Assembly (NCBI RefSeq): GCF_900111155.1
Contig: NZ_FOGG01000019.1
Span: 47,427-111,426 of the forward strand
Length of the DNA stretch: 64,000 nucleotides
Direction of reading: 5' to 3'
Source of the DNA: Pedobacter rhizosphaerae
Lineage (GTDB): Bacteria; Bacteroidota; Bacteroidia; Sphingobacteriales; Sphingobacteriaceae
How positions within the stretch are numbered: the first letter of the stretch is position 1; each line of letters starts with the position of its first letter. The notes below the pieces were generated by a model that saw nothing but the letters and a program-made list of their open reading frames with translations, did not search any database and was not told where the DNA came from. This document shows positions 9,153 to 19,412 of this stretch, piece by piece. Made by a program: the position numbers and the translations under genes.

Positions 9153-9722
9153 ATGAAGGATTATAGTGGATATACTGACCAGGGGCTATTAATGGCTATG
9201 CGCTCGGGCGACTCGGCAGCATTTACTGAAATCCATCACAGGTATTATCCCATTCTCTATGCCCATGCATCCAGACGTTTGTCAGATAGGGATGATGTTA
9301 ATGATCTACTGCAGGAACTCTTTTTATACCTTTGGAACAACCGCATGCAGGAATTTTCAGGGCACTTATCCGGTTATTTATATACATCTGTTCGGAACAG
9401 AATTATAAATGTTTATCGAAGCAAAAAAATCAGATCTGATTATATGGATAGCCTGCAAAACTTTTTGGAGCAAAATCAACAACCAATAGCAGATAATTTA
9501 GTAAGGGAAAAGGAATTGACTTTAATCATTGAAAGGGAAATTTCAGCATTGCCCCCGCAAATGAGATTAGTTTTTGAAATGAGCCGAAACCTTCATAAAA
9601 GCCATCAGGAGATTGCTGATGAGCTATCTATCAGTCCGCTTACAGTAAAAAAACAGATCTATAATTCTCTGAAGATCCTTCGTTCAAAGCTTGGTCCGCA
9701 TTTTCATGCATTTTTTATTTAA
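9153..9722 (+). CDS. FecI-type ECF sigma-70 factor
   Basis: RNA polymerase sigma factor of the extracytoplasmic-function type, 189 residues. Region 2 spans about residues 20-85 (AFTEIHHRYYPILYAHASRR, then DVNDLLQELFLYLWNNR) and region 4 about 125-185 (LPPQMRLVFEMSR, then SHQEIADELSISPLTVKKQI). It is followed by an anti-sigma FecR gene and a SusC gene with an STN domain. That is the standard trans-envelope arrangement in which ligand bound at the SusC-like receptor signals through FecR to free this sigma factor. Confidence 0.93.
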   Translation: MKDYSGYTDQGLLMAMRSGDSAAFTEIHHRYYPILYAHASRRLSDRDDVNDLLQELFLYLWNNRMQEFSGHLSGYLYTSVRNRIINVYRSKKIRSDYMDSLQNFLEQNQQPIADNLVREKELTLIIEREISALPPQMRLVFEMSRNLHKSHQEIADELSISPLTVKKQIYNSLKILRSKLGPHFHAFFI

Positions 9723-9814
9723 TTTTTGGTATCCCTGAATTTTTTTTCGATTTACCTACTACTTTGATTCTTCTCGAGTGTCTATAGCTTAATTAGGGTA
9801 TATCACCATTGATT

Positions 9815-10939
9815 ATGGCAAACATGAATGCAGAAAAACTACTCGAAGTATACCACTCGGGCAAAGCAACTGATGAACAAAAGGCTTTGGTGGAAACGTG
9901 GTACCTTAGTTTTACAGAATCTGAACATGGTTTTTCTCATGAAGAACTACTGGAAGATAAAAACAAAAGCCTTGCATCGTTGCTTGTTTATGTTGACAAT
10001 GCAACCACCCGTCGTTTATGGAGAAATATAAGCGTAGCGGCATCAATCTTTTTAGTCATATCGGCCGGGCTTTTCTTTTATCTGGATGAGAATAAACGTG
10101 CAGATCATAAATATGATGCGAAGCTAAGTGACGTTGAAGCAGGTGGGAATAAGGCTACGTTAACATTGGCTGATGGGAAAAAAATTGATCTTACCTCAGC
10201 CGCTAATGGAAATCTGGCAAAACTGACTGGAGTTGAAATTAACAAGACCGCTGATGGACAATTAGTATATACAGTTAAAGAGAATGGCTCATCGACATCA
10301 GCAATACAATACAATACTATTGAAACCCCGAACGGAGGGCAATATCAGGTCAGGCTGCCAGATGGTACCCTTGTATATTTGAATGCAGCTTCTTCCATTA
10401 AGTATCCTACATTATTTGCCGGTAAAGAACGTAAGGTTGAGGTTGTCGGGGAAGCTTATCTGGAGGTTGCTCATAATAAGAATATGCCTTTCAAAGTGAC
10501 TAGTGCCGGACAAGTGATCGAAGTTTTGGGAACTCAATTTAATGTTTCCGCTTACAAAGATGAGGGTCTGATGAAAACTACTTTATTACAGGGCTCCGTA
10601 AAAATTACCAGTAATGGTCATAGCAGGCTACTTGTTCCTGGGCAACAAGCGCAGGTAGATTCAAGAGAAATTATTATAAGTAACGATATAAATCCCAAAG
10701 AGGTCATTGCCTGGAAAGATGGTTATTTTATGTTCAATGAAAACCTTAAAAATATCATGAACAAGATTGCAAGGTGGTACAATGTTGATGTGGAATATGA
10801 CGGGAATGTAGACCTTAATCAAGAGTTTGGCGGCCGAATCTCACGAACTAAGACATTGTCTTCAGCTTTAAAAATTATGGAGTTAACAGGGAATATTCAT
10901 TTCAAAATAGATGGAAGGAGGGTGATTGTTATGAAGTAA
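9815..10939 (+). CDS. FecR-family anti-sigma factor
   Basis: Inner-membrane regulator of the upstream ECF sigma factor. The cytosolic N-terminus binds the sigma factor, one helix spans the membrane (about residues 75-93, SVAASIFLVISAGLFFYL), then the periplasmic FecR domain (TPNGGQYQVRLPDGTLVYLN, KVEVVGEAYLEVAHN) and a C-terminal DUF4974 secretin-like part (MNKIARWYNVDVEYDG). An in-frame TTG lies 6 bases upstream; I chose the ATG beginning MANMNAEK. A hairpin separates it from susC. Confidence 0.93.
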   Translation: MANMNAEKLLEVYHSGKATDEQKALVETWYLSFTESEHGFSHEELLEDKNKSLASLLVYVDNATTRRLWRNISVAASIFLVISAGLFFYLDENKRADHKYDAKLSDVEAGGNKATLTLADGKKIDLTSAANGNLAKLTGVEINKTADGQLVYTVKENGSSTSAIQYNTIETPNGGQYQVRLPDGTLVYLNAASSIKYPTLFAGKERKVEVVGEAYLEVAHNKNMPFKVTSAGQVIEVLGTQFNVSAYKDEGLMKTTLLQGSVKITSNGHSRLLVPGQQAQVDSREIIISNDINPKEVIAWKDGYFMFNENLKNIMNKIARWYNVDVEYDGNVDLNQEFGGRISRTKTLSSALKIMELTGNIHFKIDGRRVIVMK

Positions 10940-10969
10940 AATTTTACCATAGCAGTTATCCTTGAAAAA

Positions 10970-10995
10970 ACCAAAGGTGGTTGCACACCTTTGGT
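10970..10995. terminator. Hairpin between fecR and susC
   Basis: Perfect 10-bp stem ACCAAAGGTG / CACCTTTGGT with a 6-base loop. The A-run lies on the left, so the U-run of a classic terminator exists only in the minus-strand transcript. On the plus strand it may act as an mRNA-processing or attenuation hairpin between the regulator genes and the transport genes. Confidence 0.5.
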
Positions 10996-11074
10996 CTTAA
11001 GATTGGGTAGCCTGTAACCGGATAGCCGGTTTAAAAATATTGCGAACATTTTTTCAACTAAACCAACCAATCAA

Positions 11075-14000
11075 ATGTACAAAATTTTACCACAACCTGA
11101 GCGTGGGGGATATTCCTATGCTTTTTGTAAAACTCTGCTGGTGATGAAACTGATTGTCCTATGCTTACTAACAACCATACTACAGGTGAGTGCAAAAACC
11201 TTTGCACAGCGCGTTACGCTAAACAGTATGAAGGCACCATTAGAGCAAGTCATAAAAGAAATCGGCAATCAAACTGGCTATGATTTCTTTTACAGTCTAC
11301 AAGTAATCAGAAAAACAAACCCTGTAACGGTGACCTTGAAAAATGTTTCCGTTGAAGAAGCATTGCTAAAGATTTTTAACAATCAGCCTGTTAGTTATAC
11401 TATAGCAATGGCAGATAAAGCAGTGGTGATTAAAGCGATGGAAAATAAAATAAAAACTCCATATATCAATGCTTTTTTTATAGTGAAAGGAAAAGTGACC
11501 GATGAAGGGGGTAATCCTCTGCCAGGAGCGTCCATTAAAATGCTCGTTAGTGGTGAGGTGGTTGTTTCGGATGCTCAGGGATTTTTCGAGCTTAAAAACC
11601 TCAATGGGGAGGGAATGATTGAATGCTCCTATGTCGGATATGTAACCCAACAGATAAGAATCACCAATAAAACGCAATTTCTCGATATCAGGATGTTGCG
11701 AGCTGATAATAAGCTGGATGAAGTCGTGCTTATCGGCTACGGTACCAGTACAAAGCGCCTCAATACAGGTTCTGTTAGTTCAGTTAGCTCAAAGGATATT
11801 ACCAGCCAGCCACTGGCAAATCCTTTAGGAGCATTGGCTGGCCGCATTTCGGGAATGACCATTAGCCAGAACAATGGACTTCCTGGTGGAAATTATACAG
11901 TACAAATCAGAGGACAAAATTCCCTGCAATCTGGCGGTACTCCACTTTATGTAATTGATGGTGTGCCTTTTTCCGGCGAAGATATAAATAGATTCGGGCT
12001 AGGTGCTGCAAATGGTGGTATCAGCGCTTTCAGTATGATCAACCCTACAGATATTGATCGCATTGATGTTCTCAAAGACGGAGATGCCACCGCTATTTAT
12101 GGGGCAAGGGGTGCAAATGGTGTCGTTTTGATCACTACTAAACGCGGAAACTCTGGTGCTGCCAGGTTAACTGCAAATGTTTACCGAGGGGCAGGAAAAG
12201 TCAGTCATTTCATACCTATGCTAAATACACAGCAGTATCTTGAGATGAGAAAAGAGGCATTTGCAAATGATGGGGTAGAGCCGGATGAATTTAACGCACC
12301 GGACTTGACAATTTATGATCAGAACAAATACACAAACTGGCAGAAAGAGATCATTGGCGGTACGGCTAATGTTACTGATGCACAAACGAGCTTTTCGGGT
12401 GGCAACAATAACATCCGTTTTCTGATGAATGCCAATTACCGGAAAGAAGGTACTGTTTTTAAAGGGGATATGGGAACTGAACGAATTGGAACGCGCATGA
12501 ACCTGGACTACATTTCTACGAGCGGAAAATTTTCTGCCAGCGCTTCAGCGGCATTCTCTGCGGATAAGACCAATCTAATAACAATGGATCTGACCAATAC
12601 TTATAATCTTCCTCCAAATATGCCTCTTTACAATGCGGACGGCTCCTTGTTTTGGGACAGCTATCAGCAGAATCCACTGGGATCCTTAAATCAGAAGTAT
12701 AAAGGCCTGACCAATACTTTGCTAGGTAACGCCACTATCAAATATATGCCGCTTGAAGGCCTGGCGCTGAAAATGAACCTCGGATATAACCAAACGACAC
12801 TTGATCAAAAGTCTTCCTATCCTTCTTCGTCTTTCAATCCTGCATTCGGCATGGCCAGCCTCGCCATGTTTGGCAACAGCAGAATGAATAATTTTATAGT
12901 TGAGCCCACTGCCGATTACTCCATTAAATCTCCGAACTTTAAGCTGAATTTTCTTGCCGGAGCTTCTTGGCAGAGCACGAACAGTACGGGACAGTCGATC
13001 ACGGGCGAAAACTACAGCAATGATGCTTTACTAGGTTCCATTGTTGCTGCAGGCAACCTGGTTCCACAGTACGAAACCATCGATAAATATAATTTCAATT
13101 CTGTTTTTGGAAAAGTGAATTATAGCTATAGGGACAAATACCTATTGAATGCAACCTACAGGAGAGACGGCTCTTCGAAATTCGGTATCAACAACAGGTT
13201 CGGCAGTTTCGGCGCCTTTGGGGTTGCATGGGTGTTCAGCGAAGAAGAATTTGTTAAGAATAACCTTGCCTTCCTCAGTTTCGGTAAATTCAGGGGTAGT
13301 TACGGTCTAACAGGAAATGATCAAATTGAAAATTATCGCTATCTGCAGATCTACTCGCTTGGAAACCCTTACCAGCAGCAACCTGCTACTTATGTAATGA
13401 GTACATCAAATCCAGATATCAGATGGGAGTCTACTAGAAAGCTGGAATTCGGATTGGACCTTGGCATATGGAAGGACAGATTCCTGATTGGCGTGAATTA
13501 TTACCGGAACAGATCCGATAACCAGATCATTTCAACAAGTATTGGTACACAATCAGGCTTTAAAACCTTTATTCAAAATATCAATGCCTTAATAGAAAAC
13601 TCGGGTCTGGAGTTTGAATTAAACACAAAGAATGTAAGGGGTATAAATTTTACCTGGAATACCAGTCTCAATATCACAATGCCAAACAGTAAGCTACTTG
13701 AGTTTCCTGGGTTGGAAACCAGTTTTTACAAGGATTCTTTTTTCATCGGACAACCGGTAAACGGACAGCGCTATTATCAGTATTTAGGCGTGAACGCTGC
13801 AACTGGTGTCGCCGCTTATCAGGATGTGGATGAGGACGGTACGCCAGAGCTTGTTCCTGCACCATTGGGGACGCCATTTTACGGCGGTATAAGCAACACT
13901 TTCACCTATAGAAACTGGTCTCTCGATTTTCTCATTCAGTTTAACCATCGAAATGGATTACGGAATCGTTTAAGCTCTTATAACAATGCTGCTGTGCTGG

Positions 14001-14374
14001 GAAATATGTCTAACCAGAACACTTCAGTGTTAGATCGCTGGAGAAGCCCTGGAAATACAGGTACGTTATTCCCGGCAGCGACAGCAGAACAGGGAACCCA
14101 GTTGTCAGCCAGTTATGATTATTTTAATGAGTCGAATGCATTTTTCGGAGATGCTTCATTTGTGCGGTTTAAATCTGTTAATCTGGGCTACCGATTCCAT
14201 GGGGACTGGTTGAATAAGTTAAGGATTGCTGACCTGAACATTTATTTTCAGGGACAGAACCTGCTTACCCTGACAAAAAATAAATATGTCTTTGATCCCG
14301 AGACTTCTGGGGTAGGTATTGGTACAATGCCTGCGCTACGAACATTTGTACTCGGCTTGAACTGTTCATTTTAA
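11075..14374 (+). CDS. SusC/RagA TonB-linked receptor with STN domain
   Basis: Outer-membrane TonB-dependent transporter of 1099 residues, forming a lidded channel with its SusD partner. Order: signal peptide (to about residue 45), STN signalling domain (about 50-120, EQVIKEIGNQTGYDFFYS), carboxypeptidase-regulatory-like domain (VKGKVTDEGGNPLPGASIKM), plug (SVSSKDITSQPLANPLGALAGRIS split by short loops; DVLKDGDATAIYGARGANGV is the conserved TonB-receptor segment), and a 22-strand barrel ending LRTFVLGLNCSF. The STN domain fits control by the adjacent FecI/FecR pair. Confidence 0.95.
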   Translation: MYKILPQPERGGYSYAFCKTLLVMKLIVLCLLTTILQVSAKTFAQRVTLNSMKAPLEQVIKEIGNQTGYDFFYSLQVIRKTNPVTVTLKNVSVEEALLKIFNNQPVSYTIAMADKAVVIKAMENKIKTPYINAFFIVKGKVTDEGGNPLPGASIKMLVSGEVVVSDAQGFFELKNLNGEGMIECSYVGYVTQQIRITNKTQFLDIRMLRADNKLDEVVLIGYGTSTKRLNTGSVSSVSSKDITSQPLANPLGALAGRISGMTISQNNGLPGGNYTVQIRGQNSLQSGGTPLYVIDGVPFSGEDINRFGLGAANGGISAFSMINPTDIDRIDVLKDGDATAIYGARGANGVVLITTKRGNSGAARLTANVYRGAGKVSHFIPMLNTQQYLEMRKEAFANDGVEPDEFNAPDLTIYDQNKYTNWQKEIIGGTANVTDAQTSFSGGNNNIRFLMNANYRKEGTVFKGDMGTERIGTRMNLDYISTSGKFSASASAAFSADKTNLITMDLTNTYNLPPNMPLYNADGSLFWDSYQQNPLGSLNQKYKGLTNTLLGNATIKYMPLEGLALKMNLGYNQTTLDQKSSYPSSSFNPAFGMASLAMFGNSRMNNFIVEPTADYSIKSPNFKLNFLAGASWQSTNSTGQSITGENYSNDALLGSIVAAGNLVPQYETIDKYNFNSVFGKVNYSYRDKYLLNATYRRDGSSKFGINNRFGSFGAFGVAWVFSEEEFVKNNLAFLSFGKFRGSYGLTGNDQIENYRYLQIYSLGNPYQQQPATYVMSTSNPDIRWESTRKLEFGLDLGIWKDRFLIGVNYYRNRSDNQIISTSIGTQSGFKTFIQNINALIENSGLEFELNTKNVRGINFTWNTSLNITMPNSKLLEFPGLETSFYKDSFFIGQPVNGQRYYQYLGVNAATGVAAYQDVDEDGTPELVPAPLGTPFYGGISNTFTYRNWSLDFLIQFNHRNGLRNRLSSYNNAAVLGNMSNQNTSVLDRWRSPGNTGTLFPAATAEQGTQLSASYDYFNESNAFFGDASFVRFKSVNLGYRFHGDWLNKLRIADLNIYFQGQNLLTLTKNKYVFDPETSGVGIGTMPALRTFVLGLNCSF

Positions 14375-14394
14375 CTCATTAAAGATTAACGAAG

Positions 14395-15807
14395 ATGAAA
14401 ATATATTCAATATTAAAACATTATATAGGGCTGTCCCTGGTGCTCACCCTGATTGTACATTCTGGCTGTAAAAAATTTGTAGATGTTGGTGCGCCGGAAA
14501 ACAGAATCGGTATAAAAGAATCATTTGCAAATGAAGCAGGCGCTACCAGTGCAATTCTTGGACTTTATGCGCAAAATCTTACTGGAAGCCAGGGTTTAAT
14601 TAGATATTACAGCGCATGCATGGGGAATAGTGCAGACGAGCTGAAATCCACCTCGGATGCCTTTAACGTTTTCGGGAGTAATGCGGTACCTGTAAATAGC
14701 TTTTACGTTAGCGAATACCTTTGGTATACCAGCTACAAACAAATTATGTTATGCAATCAGGCTATTGAAGGTCTTGAAACTTCAGCTGCTTTGAGACCTT
14801 CAGTTAAATCATCGCTTACAGGCGAAGCAAAATTCTGGAGGGCCTTTATATACTTTTATCTGACCAACATGTTTGGTGATGTGCCGATGCCATTGGGTAC
14901 CAATGCACTCGAGAACTCAAGGTTGCCGAGGACACCTGCTGCACAAGTTTGGACACAGATCATTACAGATCTCAAAGACGCAGAAGCTGGCTTAGCTATT
15001 GATTATCCCGGCACCGGGTTTCGCACCAGGGTAAGCAAATCCGTAGCAGAGGCTTTCCTCGCGCGTGTATATCTTTACCAAAAGGACTGGTATAATGCAG
15101 AAGCCTATTCTACCAAGTTAATCGAGGGTGGTTACCTACTTTTAGATAAAGACAATATCGACGGCGTTTTCACCAACACCAGTGAGGAAACAATTTTTCA
15201 GATAGCCAATATGACAGGTGTATCGTCTTTTGGTCCGCTATACGTATCTTCCCCGGGGATTGTTCCCATTTTGTCCATGACGGATGATCTTAACGGTTCA
15301 TTTTCAAATTCGGATTTGAGGAAAATTAACTGGACGCGTCAGAATACTGCAAATGGTCAGCAGTTCACTGAAATTTATAAGTACAAAACGCGGATCGGTT
15401 CGGGCGCTGAATATGATATCGTATTTCGTTTGGCGGAGCAGTTACTTATCAGGGCGGAAGCCCGGGCACATCTGAATAAAATCACTGGTCCCAACAGCGC
15501 ACTGTCTGACTTGAATGAAATTAAGGATAGAGCTGAACTTCCTAAGGTGTTGGTAGCCTCACAGTCAGACATTTTATTTGAAATTGAGCAGGAACGCAGA
15601 CATGAGCTTTTTGGCGAGTTTGGTCATAGATGGTTGGATTTGAAACGCACTCCGAGTACGATCATGCCAGCAACACCTTCCAGGGCAGATGACTTGTTTT
15701 CACAAAGCAAGCCCGGTTGGAAATCTACCGCGAAACTATATCCTATTCCTGCTAGTCAGAGGGCGCAAAACACCAATCTCACACAGAATGAAGGGTACAC
15801 GCCGTAA
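14395..15807 (+). CDS. SusD/RagB lipoprotein
   Basis: Surface-exposed substrate-binding lid for the SusC-like channel, 470 residues. The lipobox is IVHSGC (Cys at about residue 25). Helical TPR-like SusD features include EAKFWRAFIYFYLTNMFGDV and the C-terminal EIEQERRHELFGEFGHRWLD, both family hallmarks. It starts 20 bases after susC and is certainly in the same unit. Confidence 0.95.
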   Translation: MKIYSILKHYIGLSLVLTLIVHSGCKKFVDVGAPENRIGIKESFANEAGATSAILGLYAQNLTGSQGLIRYYSACMGNSADELKSTSDAFNVFGSNAVPVNSFYVSEYLWYTSYKQIMLCNQAIEGLETSAALRPSVKSSLTGEAKFWRAFIYFYLTNMFGDVPMPLGTNALENSRLPRTPAAQVWTQIITDLKDAEAGLAIDYPGTGFRTRVSKSVAEAFLARVYLYQKDWYNAEAYSTKLIEGGYLLLDKDNIDGVFTNTSEETIFQIANMTGVSSFGPLYVSSPGIVPILSMTDDLNGSFSNSDLRKINWTRQNTANGQQFTEIYKYKTRIGSGAEYDIVFRLAEQLLIRAEARAHLNKITGPNSALSDLNEIKDRAELPKVLVASQSDILFEIEQERRHELFGEFGHRWLDLKRTPSTIMPATPSRADDLFSQSKPGWKSTAKLYPIPASQRAQNTNLTQNEGYTP

Positions 15808-15880
15808 TTCATATCCACTATTCGGCCCTATATCTTCTATTCATTAAGTTGTTAACATACAATCGATGAGTTCGTCTTTA

Positions 15881-15907
15881 GGGAGTTTCAAATAAACAAA
15901 AACTCCC
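15881..15907. other. Hairpin between susD and the first thioredoxin gene
   Basis: An 8-bp stem GGGAGTTT / AAACTCCC with an 11-base loop and no U-run. It could stabilise the susCD part of the transcript or cut expression of the downstream genes; the role is an inference. Confidence 0.4.
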
Positions 15908-15942
15908 GTAAGATGGCTCTGTAACCTTAAAAATTCAATCCT

Positions 15943-17034
15943 ATGCTGTTGAAATTATTTAGTACAACACTATTATTGAGCTTATCGCTCTATGTAACTG
16001 CACAAGAGCAAAAAGCTTTCATCATTAACGGAGATTTGCCTGGCTATGCTAAGCCATATATTTATTTAAGACAGGTAAATAAGATTACCGATTCCTCAAA
16101 AGTAATAAATGGAAAATTTGTTTTTAAAGGAACTGTAACTGAACCTACAACTGCTGACTTGACCAATAGAGTGGATCAGTCGCTCAGCTTTATTCTCGAA
16201 AATGCAAATTTCAGTTTGACAGGTGAAACGGGAATTATTGACGAGGCAAAATTGGAAGGGGGCGGGCCAACTCAGAAAGAAAAGATTGAACTTGAACGCA
16301 GTCAAGCCTTATTAAACGCGGAAATGCAAGCGTTAGGACCCAGATTCCAGGAACTTGCTGATCAGAAGGATACCGTAGGGTTAATTGCGCTTTCGAAAGA
16401 AAGTGAAGTAATCAGCGGAAAACTTGCAGCCATGGAGTTTGATTTTATCAGGAGTCACCCTAAAAGCTTTCAGAGCTTATTCTTGCTGTGGCAGCTTAAG
16501 GAGCAACTGGTGATAGATCAGGTTAATAAAATTTATAATGGACTTGATCCAAGCGTCAGAAATTCTGCTGTCGGCAAGCGTGCGCGCAAAAACTTTGATG
16601 CCATCGTTAAAAACTCAGTAGGGCAGGTAGCCCCTGATTTTACACAAAATGACGTGTATGGAAAACCAGTCTCACTGTCTTCTTTCAGGGGCAAATATGT
16701 CTTGGTTGATTTCTGGGCAAGCTGGTGTGCACCATGTCGTGCTGAGAATCCAAATCTGGTAAAAACGTTTACGAGGTACGGACGAAAAGGCTTTGATATT
16801 TTAGGTGTTTCTCTGGACAGTAAAGCAGAGGCCTGGAAGAAAGCAATAGCAGACGACGGCCTGGGCTGGAAGCATGTATCAGATCTTAAAGGCTGGCAGA
16901 ATGCAGTATCGCAGCTTTACGGAATTCAGGGAGTGCCTTCAAGTTATTTAATTGATCCTCGAGGCGTCATCGTTGCCAAGGATCTTAGGGGAGATGAGCT
17001 AGACCGTTTTCTAGCGGACATTTTTAATCAGTAA
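15943..17034 (+). CDS. TlpA-like thiol-disulfide oxidoreductase with DUF4369 domain
   Basis: Exported protein of 363 residues: signal peptide (ending YVTAQEQ), DUF4369-type beta domain (about residues 25-120, FIINGDLPGYAKPYIYLRQV), a helical stretch, then a TlpA/AhpC-like thioredoxin domain from about residue 228 with active site WASWCAPCRAENP near 262-265 and cis-Pro region GVPSSYLIDPRG. Probably reduces disulfides in the periplasm. Its stop codon overlaps the next gene's reading frame, so the unit is tightly linked. Confidence 0.92.
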   Translation: MLLKLFSTTLLLSLSLYVTAQEQKAFIINGDLPGYAKPYIYLRQVNKITDSSKVINGKFVFKGTVTEPTTADLTNRVDQSLSFILENANFSLTGETGIIDEAKLEGGGPTQKEKIELERSQALLNAEMQALGPRFQELADQKDTVGLIALSKESEVISGKLAAMEFDFIRSHPKSFQSLFLLWQLKEQLVIDQVNKIYNGLDPSVRNSAVGKRARKNFDAIVKNSVGQVAPDFTQNDVYGKPVSLSSFRGKYVLVDFWASWCAPCRAENPNLVKTFTRYGRKGFDILGVSLDSKAEAWKKAIADDGLGWKHVSDLKGWQNAVSQLYGIQGVPSSYLIDPRGVIVAKDLRGDELDRFLADIFNQ

Positions 17035-17060
17035 TGCCATTGCTAAAATCAATCACTACC

Positions 17061-18302
17061 ATGAAGCCTATTATATATTTATTGCTTTTTATGCTCCCGG
17101 CAGCTGTGAGTGGTCAGGAAAAGGGAATTCAGTTCCGGCATTTTGAGAGCTGGGATCAGGTATTGACTCAAGCTAAAAAGGAGCAAAAATTCATTTTTGT
17201 AGATGTCTACACCACTTGGTGTGTCCCCTGTAAGATGATGAGTATGGAAATTTTTCCCAGGGAGGATGTAGGTACATTTATGAACAAAAATTTTATCAGC
17301 ATAAAGGTTCAAATGGACAGTTCGAAGTCTGATCCGCCGGGTATTAAACAATGGTATGCTGATGCGGCTAAAATAAAGGCACTCTACAATATACGGAATT
17401 ATCCGACCCTGTTGTACTTCGATCCGGCAGGGAATCAGGTTCACCGCACCGTGGGGCAATCCGGGGCTGATGAATTCATTCAAAACTCTGCTGATGCACT
17501 TGATTCTAACACTCAATATCTAACTATGCTTAAAAAGGCTAATAGTGGAGAAAATCTAAGCCCAGACTTTTTAAAGGCGCTAACTATTGGTGCCTGGAAA
17601 GCGTCTGAAAGAGAGAAATCGAAGTTCTATGCCAGGCAGTATCTGTCTCTTGTGGATGATCAGCAGCTGCTCAGTGAGGAGGGCATCAATTTTGTAACCA
17701 TTCATACAGAGCGTACCACGGATCCCGGCTTTCAGTTCTTTTTACGCAATAAGCAAAAAATTGATTCCATTAAGGGTGAAGGGACTGCCTTTTCGACCAT
17801 CAACTGGTACATGTCAAAAGATGTAGAAGATTTGGTTTCTATCAATCCTACACGGCCTGACTGGACGAAGATTTACAAAGATATTAAGGGTCGGTTCCCT
17901 CATTACGCAGATGAGCTCATCATCAAACGAAAGATCAAGTATTACACAGACAGGAGGGATTGGGCTAAAGTTGACCGGAACGTCTACTTGTTAATTCCGG
18001 AATATGGAAGGATGCTGACTGCTAATGAGCTAAATGGTTACGCCTACAATGTTTTTTTAAATTGTAATGAAGTCAGCTATCTGAAAAACGCATTGCAGTG
18101 GACCAGTATTATGAGGTCAAAGGAGAAAGACCATTCCATATTATTCACTCGTGCCAGCCTGCTTTATAAACTTGGGAGGGCAAAAGAGGCAATTGGAATT
18201 ATCGAACAAATTATAGCATCCTCTGCTGACCAAGATCTCAGCGGTATGGAGGAATTACTGAAAATGATGCAAAATGGGAAAAAGACCTGGATTGAGAATT
18301 AA
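17061..18302 (+). CDS. Exported thioredoxin-fold protein
   Basis: A 413-residue protein with signal peptide MKPIIYLLLFMLPAAVSGQ. I chose this start because the upstream in-frame ATG (17034, overlapping the previous stop) would add nine residues ahead of the signal peptide. A DsbD-gamma/thioredoxin-like domain covers about residues 30-150 with active site TTWCVPCKMM near residue 54 and YNIRNYPTLLYFDPAG as the cis-Pro loop. The remaining 260 residues are helical, TPR-like (ILFTRASLLYKLGRAKEAIG). It differs from its two TlpA-like neighbours in fold order. Confidence 0.9.
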   Translation: MKPIIYLLLFMLPAAVSGQEKGIQFRHFESWDQVLTQAKKEQKFIFVDVYTTWCVPCKMMSMEIFPREDVGTFMNKNFISIKVQMDSSKSDPPGIKQWYADAAKIKALYNIRNYPTLLYFDPAGNQVHRTVGQSGADEFIQNSADALDSNTQYLTMLKKANSGENLSPDFLKALTIGAWKASEREKSKFYARQYLSLVDDQQLLSEEGINFVTIHTERTTDPGFQFFLRNKQKIDSIKGEGTAFSTINWYMSKDVEDLVSINPTRPDWTKIYKDIKGRFPHYADELIIKRKIKYYTDRRDWAKVDRNVYLLIPEYGRMLTANELNGYAYNVFLNCNEVSYLKNALQWTSIMRSKEKDHSILFTRASLLYKLGRAKEAIGIIEQIIASSADQDLSGMEELLKMMQNGKKTWIEN

Positions 18303-18303
18303 A

Positions 18304-19386
18304 ATGAATAAGTTGATCAATAGCATAAAATATACCTTAGCAATTTGCTTGTTTTGTTCTATAAATGCGATGAGCCAACAGCTAGTTGTTGAGGGGGATA
18401 TAGCGGGGCTGGAAGATGAACAAGTAATTTTTGTGTATTACAATGGAACCGACGACCAAGCCGATACAGTGAGGGTTGATGCCGGCAAATTTATCTGGAC
18501 TAAAAAGGTGGATGAAGCACAGAGAATAGGAATGTTGTTTTCTGGAGCGTTTGTTCATTTTTTTGCCGAAGAAGGTAAAATCCTAATTAAAGGAACAGCG
18601 GATTCGCTAAACAGTTTGAAAATAAGCGGGTCAACAGTTCAGGACGAAGCGGATGATTATAAAAAGTCAATGCTGGACATTGAACAGCAGCAGGATTATA
18701 TTTCAAAACATTATTCTACAGCAAGTAAACTAGAGCAGGATTCTTTTCGAACAAAACGCTCGATCCTCATGCGGCAACAAGATGAACGGGAAAAGCAGTA
18801 TGTAGCAAGTCATCCCAACAGTATACTAAGTTTGTACATTGTGGCTGATTGGGCTAATGATGGTGATTATTACGGGGCAAAGGCAATGTATGAGCAATTG
18901 GCAAAAAGCATTCAGGAAACTGCGCAGGGCAAACGCATTGGGCAAAGACTGGTCATATTGAGCCGGAGTTTTCTAGGAGCGAAGATCGCAGACTTTACTC
19001 AGAACTATCTGAATGGCGTTCCCGTTAACTTCTCGGATTTCAAAGGAAAATATTTGCTCATCGATTTTTGGGCAAGCTGGTGTGGTCCCTGCCGGGCTGA
19101 AAATCCCAATGTTCTGAAAGCTTACAGAAGGTATAAAACAAAAAACTTTACCATAATCGGCGTTTCCCTTGACGACAACAAGGAAAACTGGCAGAAAGCA
19201 ATTTTGGAGGACAAGATGCCATGGCTCCAGGTCTCAGATTTAAAAGGTTTTAAAAACGAAATCGCCTCCTATTATGGGATAATGTCGATTCCTACGACGT
19301 TTTTACTCGATCCTGAAGGTAAAATCATTGCAAAAAATCTTCGTGGTGAGTCTTTACACCAGAAGCTAGCTGAGTTGCTTGATTAA
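18304..19386 (+). CDS. TlpA-like thiol-disulfide oxidoreductase with DUF4369 domain
   Basis: Paralogue of the gene two positions upstream, 360 residues. Signal peptide (CLFCSINAMSQQ), N-terminal DUF4369 domain (LVVEGDIAGLEDEQVIFVYY), coiled linker, and thioredoxin domain with ASWCGPCRAENP near residue 260 and SIPTTFLLDPEG as the cis-Pro loop. The active-site dipeptide is GP here but AP in the paralogue, suggesting a different redox potential. The start MNKLIN is 1 base after the previous stop; a longer in-frame start would overlap that gene without a signal peptide. Confidence 0.91.
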   Translation: MNKLINSIKYTLAICLFCSINAMSQQLVVEGDIAGLEDEQVIFVYYNGTDDQADTVRVDAGKFIWTKKVDEAQRIGMLFSGAFVHFFAEEGKILIKGTADSLNSLKISGSTVQDEADDYKKSMLDIEQQQDYISKHYSTASKLEQDSFRTKRSILMRQQDEREKQYVASHPNSILSLYIVADWANDGDYYGAKAMYEQLAKSIQETAQGKRIGQRLVILSRSFLGAKIADFTQNYLNGVPVNFSDFKGKYLLIDFWASWCGPCRAENPNVLKAYRRYKTKNFTIIGVSLDDNKENWQKAILEDKMPWLQVSDLKGFKNEIASYYGIMSIPTTFLLDPEGKIIAKNLRGESLHQKLAELLD

Positions 19387-19412
19387 TTTTAAACTAACAT
19401 AATAATATATTC

